Shown in pieces: positions 31,251 through 39,942 of a DNA stretch of 60,564 bases. The notes beneath the pieces were generated by a model. The model was not told the DNA's origin. It saw nothing but the letters and a program-made list of their open reading frames with translations, and searched no databases. The stretch's first letter is position 1. The number at the start of each line of letters is the position of its first letter. The stretch is from Nocardioides sp. GY 10127 (GTDB lineage: Bacteria > Actinomycetota > Actinomycetes > Propionibacteriales > Nocardioidaceae): the NCBI RefSeq assembly GCF_004919085.1, contig NZ_STGL01000011.1, forward strand, positions 1 through 60,564. Reading direction: 5' to 3'. Position numbers and translations under genes: made by a program.

Positions 31251-31496
31251 GCGCCGCCGCCACCTCTCGTCCGCACGGGGCCCGTGCCCCACGTCACGTC
31301 CCAGCCTTCCACGCCGCCCCGCAACGCCGTCGAACGACCCCCGACGCCTGTCGGTCAGGGCTGCTCAGCCCTGTTCTCGCGGACGTCACAAGGCCGAAAC
31401 AGCCGCCGACACCGTCCTTTGGCAGGCTGCTCCCGCGGTGCCGTCCAGGTAGCCGGCGGGACCTCCCCGTCTCTGCGGCGCCACGAGGGATTCCCC

Positions 31497-32645
31497 ATGA
31501 GCACCACCACCCCCGCGCCGAGCACGGCGCAGCCGGCTCAGGACCACGACCAGCACCAGGACCAGCACCAGGACGGCGTCCAGCACCCGCCCCGGCCGGA
31601 CCACCTCAAGCTCAGCGACCACCCCCTGTTCCGGCGGTTCTGGTACGCCGTCGCCTTCACCGCGGACGTCGAGGGCGCACCGGTCCGACGGCGCGTGCTG
31701 GGCACCGACGTGGTCGTCTGGCGCGCGGAGGAGGGCCGGCCGGTGAGCGCCGCGCTCGACCGCTGCGCCCACCGCGACGCCCCGCTCTCCAAGGGCTGGG
31801 TCGAGAACTGTCACCTCGTCTGCCCGTACCACGGCTGGGAGTGGGACCGCGACGGCCACACCCAGCGCATCCCCCAGTTCCCGGCCTCCCCGCACCCGAC
31901 GAAGAGCGGCCTCACGATGGTCCGGTCGGCGGAGAAGTACGGGATGGCCTGGGTCTGCCTGGCCACGGACGCCGAGGGCGGGCCGGCCCACGACCTCCCC
32001 GTCGTCCCCGAGCTCGACGACCCGACGCACGACGGCCTGACGTGGCGCGCGGTCCCCGAGACCACGTGGTCGTTCGACTGCTCGGCGATGCACCTGACGG
32101 AGAACAACCTCGACCCCGGGCACGTGGCGTTCGTGCACGCCGGCTCGTTCGGCAACAAGGACGAGCCGGAGCTCACCGACACGGTGGTCGACCGGACACC
32201 GGACGGGATGGTCGCCCGCGGCGAGGTCCCGGTCGCGGCCCGCCCCGGCGAGGAGGGGGCGACCGTGCGGATCAGCACCTCGACCCTCGTCCTGCCGTTC
32301 TTCCTGCACCTGGAGATCCGCTACCCCGACGGCCTGCGGCACGTGATGATCAAGGCGATCACGCCGGAGGACGACGAGCGCTCCTACCTGCTCCAGACGG
32401 TGCTGCGCACCGACACCGAGGCGGATCGCCCCGCCGCGGAGATCCTCGCGTTCGACGAGATCGTCGAGGACGAGGACCGCGACCTGCTGGAGAGCCTGCC
32501 GAAGGAGTACCCGCTCGCGCCGCACCTCAACGCGCACGCCCACGCGGACCGGAACTCCCTGGCCCTGCGCCGGCTGTGGAGCGACCTGGTGACGGGTCGG
32601 TTCACGGTGCCCGCCGCCACCGACGACCCGGCCGGCGAGGCGTGA
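31497..32645 (+). CDS. Rieske non-heme iron oxygenase, terminal oxygenase subunit
   Basis: 382 aa. The [2Fe-2S] Rieske site is CAHRDAPLSKG..CPYHGW (Cys90, His92, Cys109, His112). The mononuclear iron region ENNLDPGHVAFVH gives Asp206, His209 and His214. This is the aromatic-ring or O/N-demethylase type (vanillate demethylase-like) that needs a reductase, and none is adjacent. A His/Gln-rich start (HDQHQDQHQD) is odd and comes from a short tandem repeat. ATG 31497 has GAGGGA upstream. First gene of a three-gene overlapping operon. Confidence 0.93.
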   Translation: MSTTTPAPSTAQPAQDHDQHQDQHQDGVQHPPRPDHLKLSDHPLFRRFWYAVAFTADVEGAPVRRRVLGTDVVVWRAEEGRPVSAALDRCAHRDAPLSKGWVENCHLVCPYHGWEWDRDGHTQRIPQFPASPHPTKSGLTMVRSAEKYGMAWVCLATDAEGGPAHDLPVVPELDDPTHDGLTWRAVPETTWSFDCSAMHLTENNLDPGHVAFVHAGSFGNKDEPELTDTVVDRTPDGMVARGEVPVAARPGEEGATVRISTSTLVLPFFLHLEIRYPDGLRHVMIKAITPEDDERSYLLQTVLRTDTEADRPAAEILAFDEIVEDEDRDLLESLPKEYPLAPHLNAHAHADRNSLALRRLWSDLVTGRFTVPAATDDPAGEA

Positions 32646-34102
32646 TCCCGGGGCAGCCGCCGGGGCCGGCCCTGCTGGTCCACGGCGGCACGCTGCTGCC
32701 CTGCTCCCCCGACCTGCCGTCGGCGGTGCGCGGGTGGTTCACCGTCGGCGCGGACGGTCGGATCGACCGGCTCGAGGCGGGCGACCCGCCGCCCGGCCTC
32801 CGGGCGCGGGAGCGCCTGGACGCCACGGGCATGCTCGTCGCGCCCGGGTTCGTCTCCTCCCACAGCCACCTGTTCACCTCGGCCGGGCGCGGGCTGGCGC
32901 ACGACGCCTCGCTGTACCGGTGGATCGACGAGAGCGTCCGGCACGTGCGCGCCGCCGACGCCGAGGACCTCTACTGGTTCGCGCGGCACGGTGCGCAGGA
33001 CGTCCTGCTCGCCGGCGTCACCACCGCCTACGACCACTGCTTCTCCGGCCTCGGCTTCCGCCGCACCGGGGACGGCGAGGCCGCCTACGTCGAGGAGCTG
33101 CCGGACCCCGCGCTGCACCTCGCGCAGCTGCGGGGCAAGCTGGACGCCGGCCTTCGACACGTCCAGTCGACGATGCTGGGCCAGACGCCGGACCCCGAGG
33201 ACACGCTCACCCACCTCGGCGAGCAGCTGGAGCTCACCCGGGCCGCCGCGGCCGGCAGCGACCTGCACCTCGGCTCCTCGGTGAGCGGCTCGGTGCAGTG
33301 GGCGGCCGGCCCCGCCACGGCCGAGCTCGAGGCCGAGGCCATGCGCCGCTACGGGCTCAGCAACCAGCCGCACCTGCTGGAGACGCCGCACGCGATCGAG
33401 GAGCAGCGGGTCAAGTGGTCCTGGTACCGCGACGCCGGGGTGCTGTCCGGGGACCTCGCCGCGCGCCTCGTCCTGGGTCACTTCATCCACGCGGACGACG
33501 CGATGGTGGCCGAGGCCGGGGAGGCCGGCGCGGCCGTGAGCTGGCAGCCGATGAGCAACGGTCGGCTGGCCTCGGGGGTGACCCGCATCCCGGAGCTGCG
33601 GGCGGCCGGCGTCCGGCTGGGCATGGGCGTGGACGACCAGTCCTGCACCGACGTCGTCGACCCGTTCTCCAACCTGCGCACCGGCCTCGCGCTGGTGCGC
33701 GCCACCTACCGCGACCCGGCGGCGCTCGGTGTCGAGGAGGCGCTCCTGCTGCACACCCGCGGGGCCGCCGACGCGATCGGGGTGGCGGACGACGTGGGCA
33801 GCCTGACCCCCGGCCGGTTCGCCGACTTCCTGCTCGTCGACCCGCGCCACCCCGACACCGGGCCGGTGTGGGACCCGGTCGCCACCTACGTCCTCGCCTG
33901 CAGCCTGCGCAACCTGGCCGGCGTGTGGGTCGGCGGGCGGCAGGTCGCCTCCGGCACGTTCCTCCTGGCCGAGGACGCCGCCGAGGCGAGCCGCGAGGTG
34001 CACTCGCGGATGGCCCGCCTCGCCGCTCGGGTGGACGGGCACGTCCCGTTCGACGTGCCGCTGACCCGGCGGTCCCGGCAGCCGGAGGGGGCGGCCCGAT
34101 GA
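32642..34102 (+). CDS. Amidohydrolase of the TrzN/AtzA/SsnA superfamily
   Basis: 486 aa metal-dependent deaminase or dechlorinase fold. The N-terminal metal motif is SSHSHLF (His74/76), with LGHFIHADD for the next His, and GMGVDDQSCTDVVDPFSN for the metal Asp, then FADFLLVDPRHP. Such enzymes deaminate or hydrolyse nitrogen heterocycles (cytosine, guanine, 8-oxoguanine, s-triazines). GTG 32642 overlaps the oxygenase stop and the stop overlaps the next start. The gene therefore acts in the same pathway as the oxygenases around it. Confidence 0.92.
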   Translation: MIPGQPPGPALLVHGGTLLPCSPDLPSAVRGWFTVGADGRIDRLEAGDPPPGLRARERLDATGMLVAPGFVSSHSHLFTSAGRGLAHDASLYRWIDESVRHVRAADAEDLYWFARHGAQDVLLAGVTTAYDHCFSGLGFRRTGDGEAAYVEELPDPALHLAQLRGKLDAGLRHVQSTMLGQTPDPEDTLTHLGEQLELTRAAAAGSDLHLGSSVSGSVQWAAGPATAELEAEAMRRYGLSNQPHLLETPHAIEEQRVKWSWYRDAGVLSGDLAARLVLGHFIHADDAMVAEAGEAGAAVSWQPMSNGRLASGVTRIPELRAAGVRLGMGVDDQSCTDVVDPFSNLRTGLALVRATYRDPAALGVEEALLLHTRGAADAIGVADDVGSLTPGRFADFLLVDPRHPDTGPVWDPVATYVLACSLRNLAGVWVGGRQVASGTFLLAEDAAEASREVHSRMARLAARVDGHVPFDVPLTRRSRQPEGAAR

Positions 34103-35493
34103 CCGCGCGCGACCCCTTCGTCCTCGCCGCGTTCCAGTACCTCGGTCCCAACGGCACCGTGGGCGCCGGCTGGTACGAGGAGGAGGACCGCTCGGCCGAC
34201 TTCCTCACGCTCGGCCACTGGACCTCCCTGGCCCGACGGCTGGACGAGGCGGGTTTCGACTTCCTCTTCCTCGCCGACAGCCACGGCTGGCCTGCAGTCG
34301 ACGGCCAGCCCCACCCCGCGGCGGTGCGCGAGGGCCGCGGGGTGCCGCAAGCCGACCCGGTGACGGTCATCTCGGCCCTGGCCGCCGTCACCGAGCGACT
34401 CGGGTTCGTCGTGACGTCCTCGACGACGGTGGAGCGACCGGCGGCCCTGGCGCGCCGCTTGGCCACCCTCGACCACTTCTGCTCGGGCCGGCTGGGCTGG
34501 AACATCGTCACCGGCTCCAACGGGGCCTCGGCCGCGGCACTGATGGGCGAGGACCTGATCAGCCACGACCTGCGCTACGACATGGCCGAGGACTACCTCG
34601 AGCTCTGCCTCGGGCTGTGGGAGGGCACCTGGCGCACCGACGCCTACCGGCGCGACCCGTCCACCCGGACCTGGGCCGACCCGGACGGTGTCCGGGCGCT
34701 CACGCACGAGGGTCCCTACTTCCGCTCCCACGGCATCCTCAACCTCCCGCCCTCGCCACAGCGGACACCGCTGCTGGTCCAGGCGGGCTCGTCGGGGCGT
34801 GGCCTGGCCTACGCCGGGCGGAACGCCGAGGCGGTCTTCGTGGCCGGGGGCGACCCCCTCGTCGTGGCCCGTCGGGTCGCCGCCATCCGACGGGCGGCGG
34901 CGGACGCGGGTCGCGACCCGCGCTCGGTCAAGGTGCTGGCCGGCGTCATGCTGCTGGCCGCCGAGACGTCCGCGGAGGCGCACGCGCGGCACACCCGGAT
35001 GCTGGAGCGCTCGACGCTCCAGGGTGCCGCGGCGGTCTTCGCGGGCAACACCGGCGTGGACCTGCTCCAGTTCCCCCTCGACCGGCCGCTGCCGCCCGAC
35101 CTCACCACCGACCAGGGCCTGAGCAACCTCCAGCGCTACCTGGGGACGCCCGAGCAACCCGGCCCCACCGTCGCGCAGATCCTCGAGGACTTCCGCACGA
35201 CCGGCCTCAACGGCACAGTCATCGCGGGTGACCCGGAGGAGGTCGTCGACGGCGCGGTGGCGTTCGCGGACGCCACCGACGTGGACGGCTTCCTGCTGCA
35301 ACCGGACCTGGTGCCCGGCACCTTCGAGGCGGTCGCCGACCTGGTCGTACCGGTGCTCCGCGAGCGGGGGCTGGCACGGGAGGCGCCGACGGGCGCGACC
35401 CTGCGCGAGCACCTGTTCGGCGAGGGTCACCGGTGGCTGGCAGGCGACCACCACGGGTCGGGGCGCAGGTGGGTGGCCCCGGCGGAGGTGTGA
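34099..35493 (+). CDS. LLM class flavin-dependent monooxygenase (NtaA/SnaA/DszA-like)
   Basis: 464 aa bacterial-luciferase-like monooxygenase using FMNH2 and oxygen. Family features are FLFLADSHGW, TSSTTVERPAALARRLATLDHFCSGRLGWNIVTG, the YFRSHGILNLPPSPQRTPLLVQAGSS block and a C-terminal FLLQPDLVPGTFEAVADLVVP. These enzymes cleave C-N or C-S bonds or open uracil-type rings. ATG 34099 overlaps the amidohydrolase stop. Needs a flavin reductase, which is not in the window. Last gene of the operon. Confidence 0.94.
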   Translation: MTARDPFVLAAFQYLGPNGTVGAGWYEEEDRSADFLTLGHWTSLARRLDEAGFDFLFLADSHGWPAVDGQPHPAAVREGRGVPQADPVTVISALAAVTERLGFVVTSSTTVERPAALARRLATLDHFCSGRLGWNIVTGSNGASAAALMGEDLISHDLRYDMAEDYLELCLGLWEGTWRTDAYRRDPSTRTWADPDGVRALTHEGPYFRSHGILNLPPSPQRTPLLVQAGSSGRGLAYAGRNAEAVFVAGGDPLVVARRVAAIRRAAADAGRDPRSVKVLAGVMLLAAETSAEAHARHTRMLERSTLQGAAAVFAGNTGVDLLQFPLDRPLPPDLTTDQGLSNLQRYLGTPEQPGPTVAQILEDFRTTGLNGTVIAGDPEEVVDGAVAFADATDVDGFLLQPDLVPGTFEAVADLVVPVLRERGLAREAPTGATLREHLFGEGHRWLAGDHHGSGRRWVAPAEV

Positions 35494-35538
35494 CCGAGGG
35501 CGCCCGCCGGTGTCGGTGCGGGGGCGTCGGCGGGGGAT

Positions 35539-35889
35539 CTACCCGTGCCGGTCGGGGAGGTCGGCCCGGACGTGCTCGGCGTGGTGGACGGCCTGGTCGA
35601 TGAGCGCGGAGACGTGGTCGTCGAAGAGGGAGTAGACGACGTGCCGCCCCTCGCGGCGGCTCTCCACCAGGCCGCGGGTGCGCAGCAGCCGCAGCTGCTG
35701 GCTCACGGCCGGCTGCTCCATGCCGACCTCGGTCACGAGCTCGCCGACCGTGCGGGGGCCCTGCTGGAGCGTCGCGAGGATGAGCAGGCGGCTCGGGGTG
35801 CCGAGCGCCTGGAGCGTGGAGGCGACCGACCTGGCCGTCTCCGCGTCCAGCTTGAGGCGGCTCGGGACGCCGTCCGCTCCGTGACCCAT
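35539..35889 (-). CDS. ArsR/SmtB family metal sensor with CzrA-type site
   Basis: 116 aa winged-helix repressor. The DNA helix reads EVGMEQPAVSQQLRLLRTRG. The alpha-5 metal site fits the CzrA/SmtB spacing exactly: Asp90-x-His92, then His103 and His106 (DxH-x10-HxxH). There are no Cys ligands. It therefore senses Zn, Co or Ni rather than arsenic. ATG 35889 is supported by a TAGGCT -10 box 6 nt upstream (leaderless). Divergent from a P1B-4 ATPase, which it should repress without metal. Confidence 0.92.
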   Translation of the reverse strand: MGHGADGVPSRLKLDAETARSVASTLQALGTPSRLLILATLQQGPRTVGELVTEVGMEQPAVSQQLRLLRTRGLVESRREGRHVVYSLFDDHVSALIDQAVHHAEHVRADLPDRHG

Positions 35890-35895
35890 GGGACC

Positions 35896-35930
35896 AGCCT
35901 ACGCAGGGACATATGCACAGACGTGCATGT
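35896..35930. promoter_or_regulatory. ArsR promoter and metal-repressor operator
   Basis: On the minus strand TAGGCT (35901 to 35896) ends 6 nt before ATG 35889. An inverted repeat ATGCAC (35913-35918), AGAC, GTGCAT (35923-35928), extended by AC..GT to 35909-35930, sits just upstream in the divergent gap and would cover promoters of both arsR and the ATPase gene. Confidence 0.65.
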
Positions 35931-36023
35931 CATACTCCGAGGCGGCCGGCGCCCCACCCCGGCCGCGGCCCTGCCCGACCCGCACGGCCTCCCGCCCCGC
36001 ACAGCCCCACCCCGAGGAGCCCC

Positions 36024-38054
36024 ATGACCTCGCCCGCCGGCACCTCGACGCCGACGACCGCTCCCCCGCACCCCGCCCCCGTCCGCCCCCGTGAGGCGCG
36101 GCCGGCCCCGCCGTCCCTGCTCGGGACGGCCCGGGCCGTGCCGGAGGCCCGCTGGGCCGCGCTCGCCCTCGCCCTCTTCGTGCTGGGCGGGCTGGCCCAG
36201 CTCGCCGGGGCACCGACGTGGCTGCACTGGGCGCTCTACCTGGCCTGCTACGTCGCCGGCGGGTGGGAGCCCACGCTGGCCGGCCTCGGCGCGCTGCGGG
36301 AGAGGACGCTCGACGTCGACGTCCTGATGATCGTCGCGGCGATCGCGGCCGCGGCGATCGGCCAGGTGCTCGACGGCGCGCTGCTCATCGTCATCTTCGC
36401 CACCTCCGGCGCGCTCGAGGCGATCGCCACCCAGCGCACCGGCGACTCCGTCCGCTCCCTGCTCACCCTCGCCCCCGAGCACGCCACGCGGCTTCTCCCG
36501 GACGGCCTGGGTGGCCCCGGCGCCGCCACCGAGGAGCGCGTGCCCGCGGCCGACCTGGCCCCCGGCGACCTCATCCTCGTGCGCCCGGGCGACCGGCTCG
36601 GCGCCGACGGCACCGTCCTCGACGGCGCCTCCGACGTCGACCAGGCCACCATCACCGGCGAGCCACTGCCCGTCGCCAAGCACCCGGGCGACCAGGTCTT
36701 CGCCGGCACCCTCAACGGCACCGGCACCCTCACCGTGCGGGTCGACGCCGCCGCGTCCGAGTCGGTCGTGGCCCGGATCGTGGCGCTCGTCGAGGAGGCC
36801 TCCACCACCAAGGCCCGCACCCAGCTCTTCATCGAGCGGGTGGAGCAGCGCTACGCGTTCCTCGTCGTGGCTGCCACCCTCGCGCTCGTCGCCGTGCCGC
36901 TCGCGCTCGGCTCCGACTTCCAGTCGACGCTCCTGCGTGCGATGACCTTCATGATCGTCGCCTCCCCCTGCGCGGTCGTGCTGGCGACCATGCCCCCGCT
37001 GCTCGCGGCGATGGCCAACGCCGGTCGCCACGGCGTCCTGCTGAAGTCCGCCGTGGCGCTCGAGCAGCTCGCGGCGACCGACCTCGTGGCCCTCGACAAG
37101 ACCGGCACCCTCACCCTCGGGCAACCGCACGTGGTCGAGGTCGTCGCGCTGGAGGGGCACGACCCCCGGGACGTGCTCGCCCACGCGGCGGCCGCCGAGC
37201 GCGGCAGCGAGCACCCCGTGGGGCGCGCCGTGGTCGCGCACGCCGAGGAGGCCGGGGAGGTGCACGACTTCGCCGTCAGCGGGTTCTCCGCCACCCCCGG
37301 GCGTGGGGTCCGGGCGGACGTCTCGGGCACCCGCGTCGTGGTGGGCTCGCCGCTGCTGCTGGAGCCGGACGGCGCCGGGCAGGCGGACGACGAGCGGACC
37401 CGCGCCGCCAGGCTCGCGACGGCGCGCCTGGAGGCGGCCGGCCACACGGCCGTGGTGGTCGTGCTGGACGGCGTGCCGGCCGGCGTCCTGGCGCTGGCGG
37501 ACCGTGCGCGACCCGAGGCCGCCGCGGCGGTCGCCCGGCTGGAGGCCCTGACCGGGCGTCCGCCGCTGCTGCTGACCGGCGACAACGAGGCCGCGGCCCG
37601 TGCGCTGGGGGCGAGCGTCGGCATCCGCGAGGTGCACGCGGGGCTGCTGCCGGAGGAGAAGGCCGCCGCCGTCGCGGGCCTGAGGGACGCCGGCCGCCGC
37701 GTGGCCGTGGTCGGCGACGGCATCAACGACGCCCCGGCCCTGGCCACCGCCCACACCGGCGTCGCGATGGGACGCACCGGCTCCGACCTGGCCCTGGAGA
37801 GCGCCGACGTCGTGCTCGTGCGCGACGACCTCGACGCCCTCCCCCGCACGCTCGCGCTCGGACGCCGGGCCGAGCGGGTCGTGCGGGCCAACCTGGCCTT
37901 CGCCGCGGTCGTGATCGCCGGCCTGGTCACCTGGGACCTCGTCGGCACCCTGCCGCTCCCCCTCGGCGTCGCCGGCCACGAGGGCTCGACGATCGTGGTG
38001 GCGCTCAACGGCCTGCGGCTGCTGCGGGCGCGGGTCTGGGACGAGGCGGGCTGA
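36024..38054 (+). CDS. P1B-4-type heavy-metal transporting ATPase
   Basis: 676 aa metal efflux pump. The phosphorylation motif is DKTGT (Asp358), with TGEP (211-214), SPC in the sixth membrane helix (314-316) and HEGST in the last helix region (VAGHEGSTIVVALNGLRL). SPC plus HEG[ST]T is the P1B-4 signature of Co/Ni/Fe exporters (CtpD, CoaT), and there is no N-terminal heavy-metal-binding domain, as expected. GDGINDAPALA is the hinge. ATG 36024 has GAGGAG. A Pro-rich cytoplasmic start precedes the first helix. Confidence 0.94.
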   Translation: MTSPAGTSTPTTAPPHPAPVRPREARPAPPSLLGTARAVPEARWAALALALFVLGGLAQLAGAPTWLHWALYLACYVAGGWEPTLAGLGALRERTLDVDVLMIVAAIAAAAIGQVLDGALLIVIFATSGALEAIATQRTGDSVRSLLTLAPEHATRLLPDGLGGPGAATEERVPAADLAPGDLILVRPGDRLGADGTVLDGASDVDQATITGEPLPVAKHPGDQVFAGTLNGTGTLTVRVDAAASESVVARIVALVEEASTTKARTQLFIERVEQRYAFLVVAATLALVAVPLALGSDFQSTLLRAMTFMIVASPCAVVLATMPPLLAAMANAGRHGVLLKSAVALEQLAATDLVALDKTGTLTLGQPHVVEVVALEGHDPRDVLAHAAAAERGSEHPVGRAVVAHAEEAGEVHDFAVSGFSATPGRGVRADVSGTRVVVGSPLLLEPDGAGQADDERTRAARLATARLEAAGHTAVVVVLDGVPAGVLALADRARPEAAAAVARLEALTGRPPLLLTGDNEAAARALGASVGIREVHAGLLPEEKAAAVAGLRDAGRRVAVVGDGINDAPALATAHTGVAMGRTGSDLALESADVVLVRDDLDALPRTLALGRRAERVVRANLAFAAVVIAGLVTWDLVGTLPLPLGVAGHEGSTIVVALNGLRLLRARVWDEAG

Positions 38055-38065
38055 CAGGACGAGGA

Positions 38066-38112
38066 CGGCCCCGCCCGCCGGCCACCCGTGCGGGCGCCGA
38101 CGGACGGGGCCG
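38066..38112. terminator. Hairpin between ATPase and dioxygenase ends
   Basis: CGGCCCCG (38066-38073) pairs with CGGGGCCG (38105-38112), a perfect 8-bp stem with a GC-rich loop between convergent genes. Confidence 0.5.
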
Positions 38113-38116
38113 CCGA

Positions 38117-38962
38117 TCAGGCGAGCAGGCGGATCGGGGAGGCCATCTCCCCGTCGTCCATGACGAAGCCGGCAGCGGACGAGAGCTCCCAGCCGAGCAG
38201 CTTCTGGACGTCCTCGGGCAGGCCGCGCACGATCTCGTGGTCCAGCGAGAGGTACATGTTCTCCTCCTGGCGCAGCCAGCCCAGGTCGAAGCCGATCGTG
38301 AGGCCGGTGCGCGAGGAGTCGCTCTCGTTCATGCCGCCCCCGTGGTAGACGCCACCGAGCCAGAGCAGCGCCGAGCCCTTGGCCATGACGGTGGGGATCG
38401 CCTCCTCCGGGAGCGGGCGCCGCTCGTCGTCCCACCGGTGGCTCCCCGGCACCACCATCGTGCCACCGTTCTCCTCCGTGAACTCGGTGATGGCGAGCAT
38501 GACCTGCATCCGGGCGTGCTGCTCGTAGCCCTCCGGGTGCGGGTAGTCCCACAGCCCGTCGTCACGGTGGAGGACCTGCAGGCCCTGCCCCGGGTGGATG
38601 TCGATCACCTGGGTGACGCCGATCCGGTAGCTGGGTACCTGGCCCTGGCCGCGCAGCTCCTTCTTCCGCAGCGACGGGCCCTGGATGAAGTGCTGGGCCG
38701 CCGCGTGCCACTGGGGCTGGCGCACCACGGGGATCACGTGCTTGGTGTGGTTGAAGACCGCGCCGAAGCGCCGGGTGCGGCCGCCGGAGAAGTCGTCCTT
38801 CCCCCAGTCGGTCTCGTCGAGGTGGGCCCGGAGGTCGGCCTCCAGCCCCTCGATCGTGGCCTCGTCCACGAAGTCGCGGATGATGACGCCGCCGTCACGC
38901 TCGATGACGGCGATCACCTCCTCGAACGGCGCGTCCGGGCCTAGGGTCACGAGCTCGGGCAT
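38117..38962 (-). CDS. Phytanoyl-CoA dioxygenase family protein (copy 1)
   Basis: 281 aa Fe(II)/2-oxoglutarate oxygenase. Iron ligands fit VLHRDDGLW (HxD) and the distal His in VYHGGG, with Arg in SRTGLTIGF for 2-oxoglutarate. It starts near PFEEVIAVIERDGGVIIRDF. Clearly paralogous to copy 3 at 52219 (same DDFSG..RTRR, RIGVTQVI, TEENG, VPGSH blocks) and more distantly to copy 2 at 41718. ATG 38962 with GAGAGGGG upstream. Probably hydroxylates or N-dealkylates the substrate of the surrounding cluster. Co-oriented with the SDR-like gene 50 bp upstream. No ectABC nearby, so not ectoine hydroxylase by context. Confidence 0.92.
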   Translation of the reverse strand: MPELVTLGPDAPFEEVIAVIERDGGVIIRDFVDEATIEGLEADLRAHLDETDWGKDDFSGGRTRRFGAVFNHTKHVIPVVRQPQWHAAAQHFIQGPSLRKKELRGQGQVPSYRIGVTQVIDIHPGQGLQVLHRDDGLWDYPHPEGYEQHARMQVMLAITEFTEENGGTMVVPGSHRWDDERRPLPEEAIPTVMAKGSALLWLGGVYHGGGMNESDSSRTGLTIGFDLGWLRQEENMYLSLDHEIVRGLPEDVQKLLGWELSSAAGFVMDDGEMASPIRLLA

Positions 38963-39012
38963 GCATGCCCCTCTCTCAGGTCGGCTCCGAGGAGCACAGG
39001 GTGGGGAACGGG

Positions 39013-39591
39013 TCAGCCTGCGACGTCGAGGGCTGAGGACCCGGCCGCGGAGGCCCCGCGGTCGGGGTGGGTCGACAGGGCGAGCACGGCGGCCCGCACG
39101 AGCGCGAGGGCGTCGCGGGTCCGGGGAGCGAGACCACCGGGCTCCCCCGACGGGATCTCCCCCGACGCCAGGAGGAGGACGCAGGACGCCGGGTCGGCCA
39201 GGAACGGCTCGGCCGCCGACGCGACGGCCTCGACCGCCTCGGGCGGGAGGCCCTCGACCGCACGCCCACCGGGGCCGGAGCCCAGGGAGACCACGAGGTC
39301 GAGACCCCCGAGGGCGGAGACCGCGTCCCGCACGACCTGGTCCGCCTGCGCCGGTCGGGTCGCGTTGCCGGGCACCCCGACGAGGCCGCGCCGCCGGGAG
39401 CCGTCCAGGCAGACCCGCACCGCCGCAGGGGTGGGCGCGTTGACGGCGACGGCGGCGCCCGCGTCGAGCAGGGCCCGCGTCACGGCCCGGCACCAGGGGT
39501 CAGCGCTGGCGACGACCAGTACGCGGGGAGCCTGCGGGGCGCGCGGGTTCGCGGACGGGCCGGCGGGTTCAGCAGCGAGTCGAGGAACCAC
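39013..39591 (-). CDS. Degenerate short-chain dehydrogenase-like protein
   Basis: About 192 aa. The Rossmann-like order RVLVVASADPWCRAVTRALLDAGAAVAVN, DQVVRDAVSALGGLDLVVSLG and CVLLLASGEI follows a short-chain dehydrogenase, but the TGxxxGxG cofactor loop and the YxxxK catalytic pair are missing and the C-terminal substrate region is absent. It is either a non-catalytic relative or a decaying gene with an intact frame. GTG 39591 is preferred because AGAGGAG lies 5 nt before it; ATG 39621 is possible. First gene of the unit leading to dioxygenase copy 1. Confidence 0.6.
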   Translation of the reverse strand: MVPRLAAEPAGPSANPRAPQAPRVLVVASADPWCRAVTRALLDAGAAVAVNAPTPAAVRVCLDGSRRRGLVGVPGNATRPAQADQVVRDAVSALGGLDLVVSLGSGPGGRAVEGLPPEAVEAVASAAEPFLADPASCVLLLASGEIPSGEPGGLAPRTRDALALVRAAVLALSTHPDRGASAAGSSALDVAG

Positions 39592-39734
39592 GACCACTCC
39601 TCTCAAGAATGTGAGACTCATTCATATTTGACGCAGATTCCGAGATCGGGCAAGCCCTCTAGACCTGCAGATTTCCCACATCGAACGGCGCGCAGGCGCA
39701 GGGTGGCGAGTTCTTACGAGCGCGTCATCTGAAC

Positions 39735-39752
39735 GAAACGTGAACAAGTTTC
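39735..39752. promoter_or_regulatory. Inverted repeat in the divergent SDR / importer gap
   Basis: The 351-bp gap 39592-39942 is much AT-richer than its surroundings and holds divergent promoters. GAAAC (39735-39739), eight bases, GTTTC (39748-39752) is flanked by GAAC and, after one extra A, GTTC, extending the arms to about 9 bp. A second element GAATG..CATTC with TGAGACTCA in its middle lies at 39609-39625. A TetR-type regulator (46471) is in the same cluster. Confidence 0.4.
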
Positions 39753-39942
39753 AGTTCTCGGCGACGGAAGAACGGGCCCCACACCAGGGCCTGAGGTCCC
39801 CGACACCCGGATCTCAGAGCCCCCCGTGAGGCCGCCCACCGCGCCATCGCCGCCGCGGACCTGCCCCCGCCCGTCGACGCGGGTGGCCGTTCACCTTCTC
39901 GGACGCACCAGCCGACCCGCCCCTCTCCAGGAGGACGTACCG

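Noticed and set aside
35539..35889. Arsenic-sensing ArsR
   Set aside because: No Cys pair in the DNA-binding helix or C-terminus; the ligands fit the CzrA/SmtB alpha-5 site instead.
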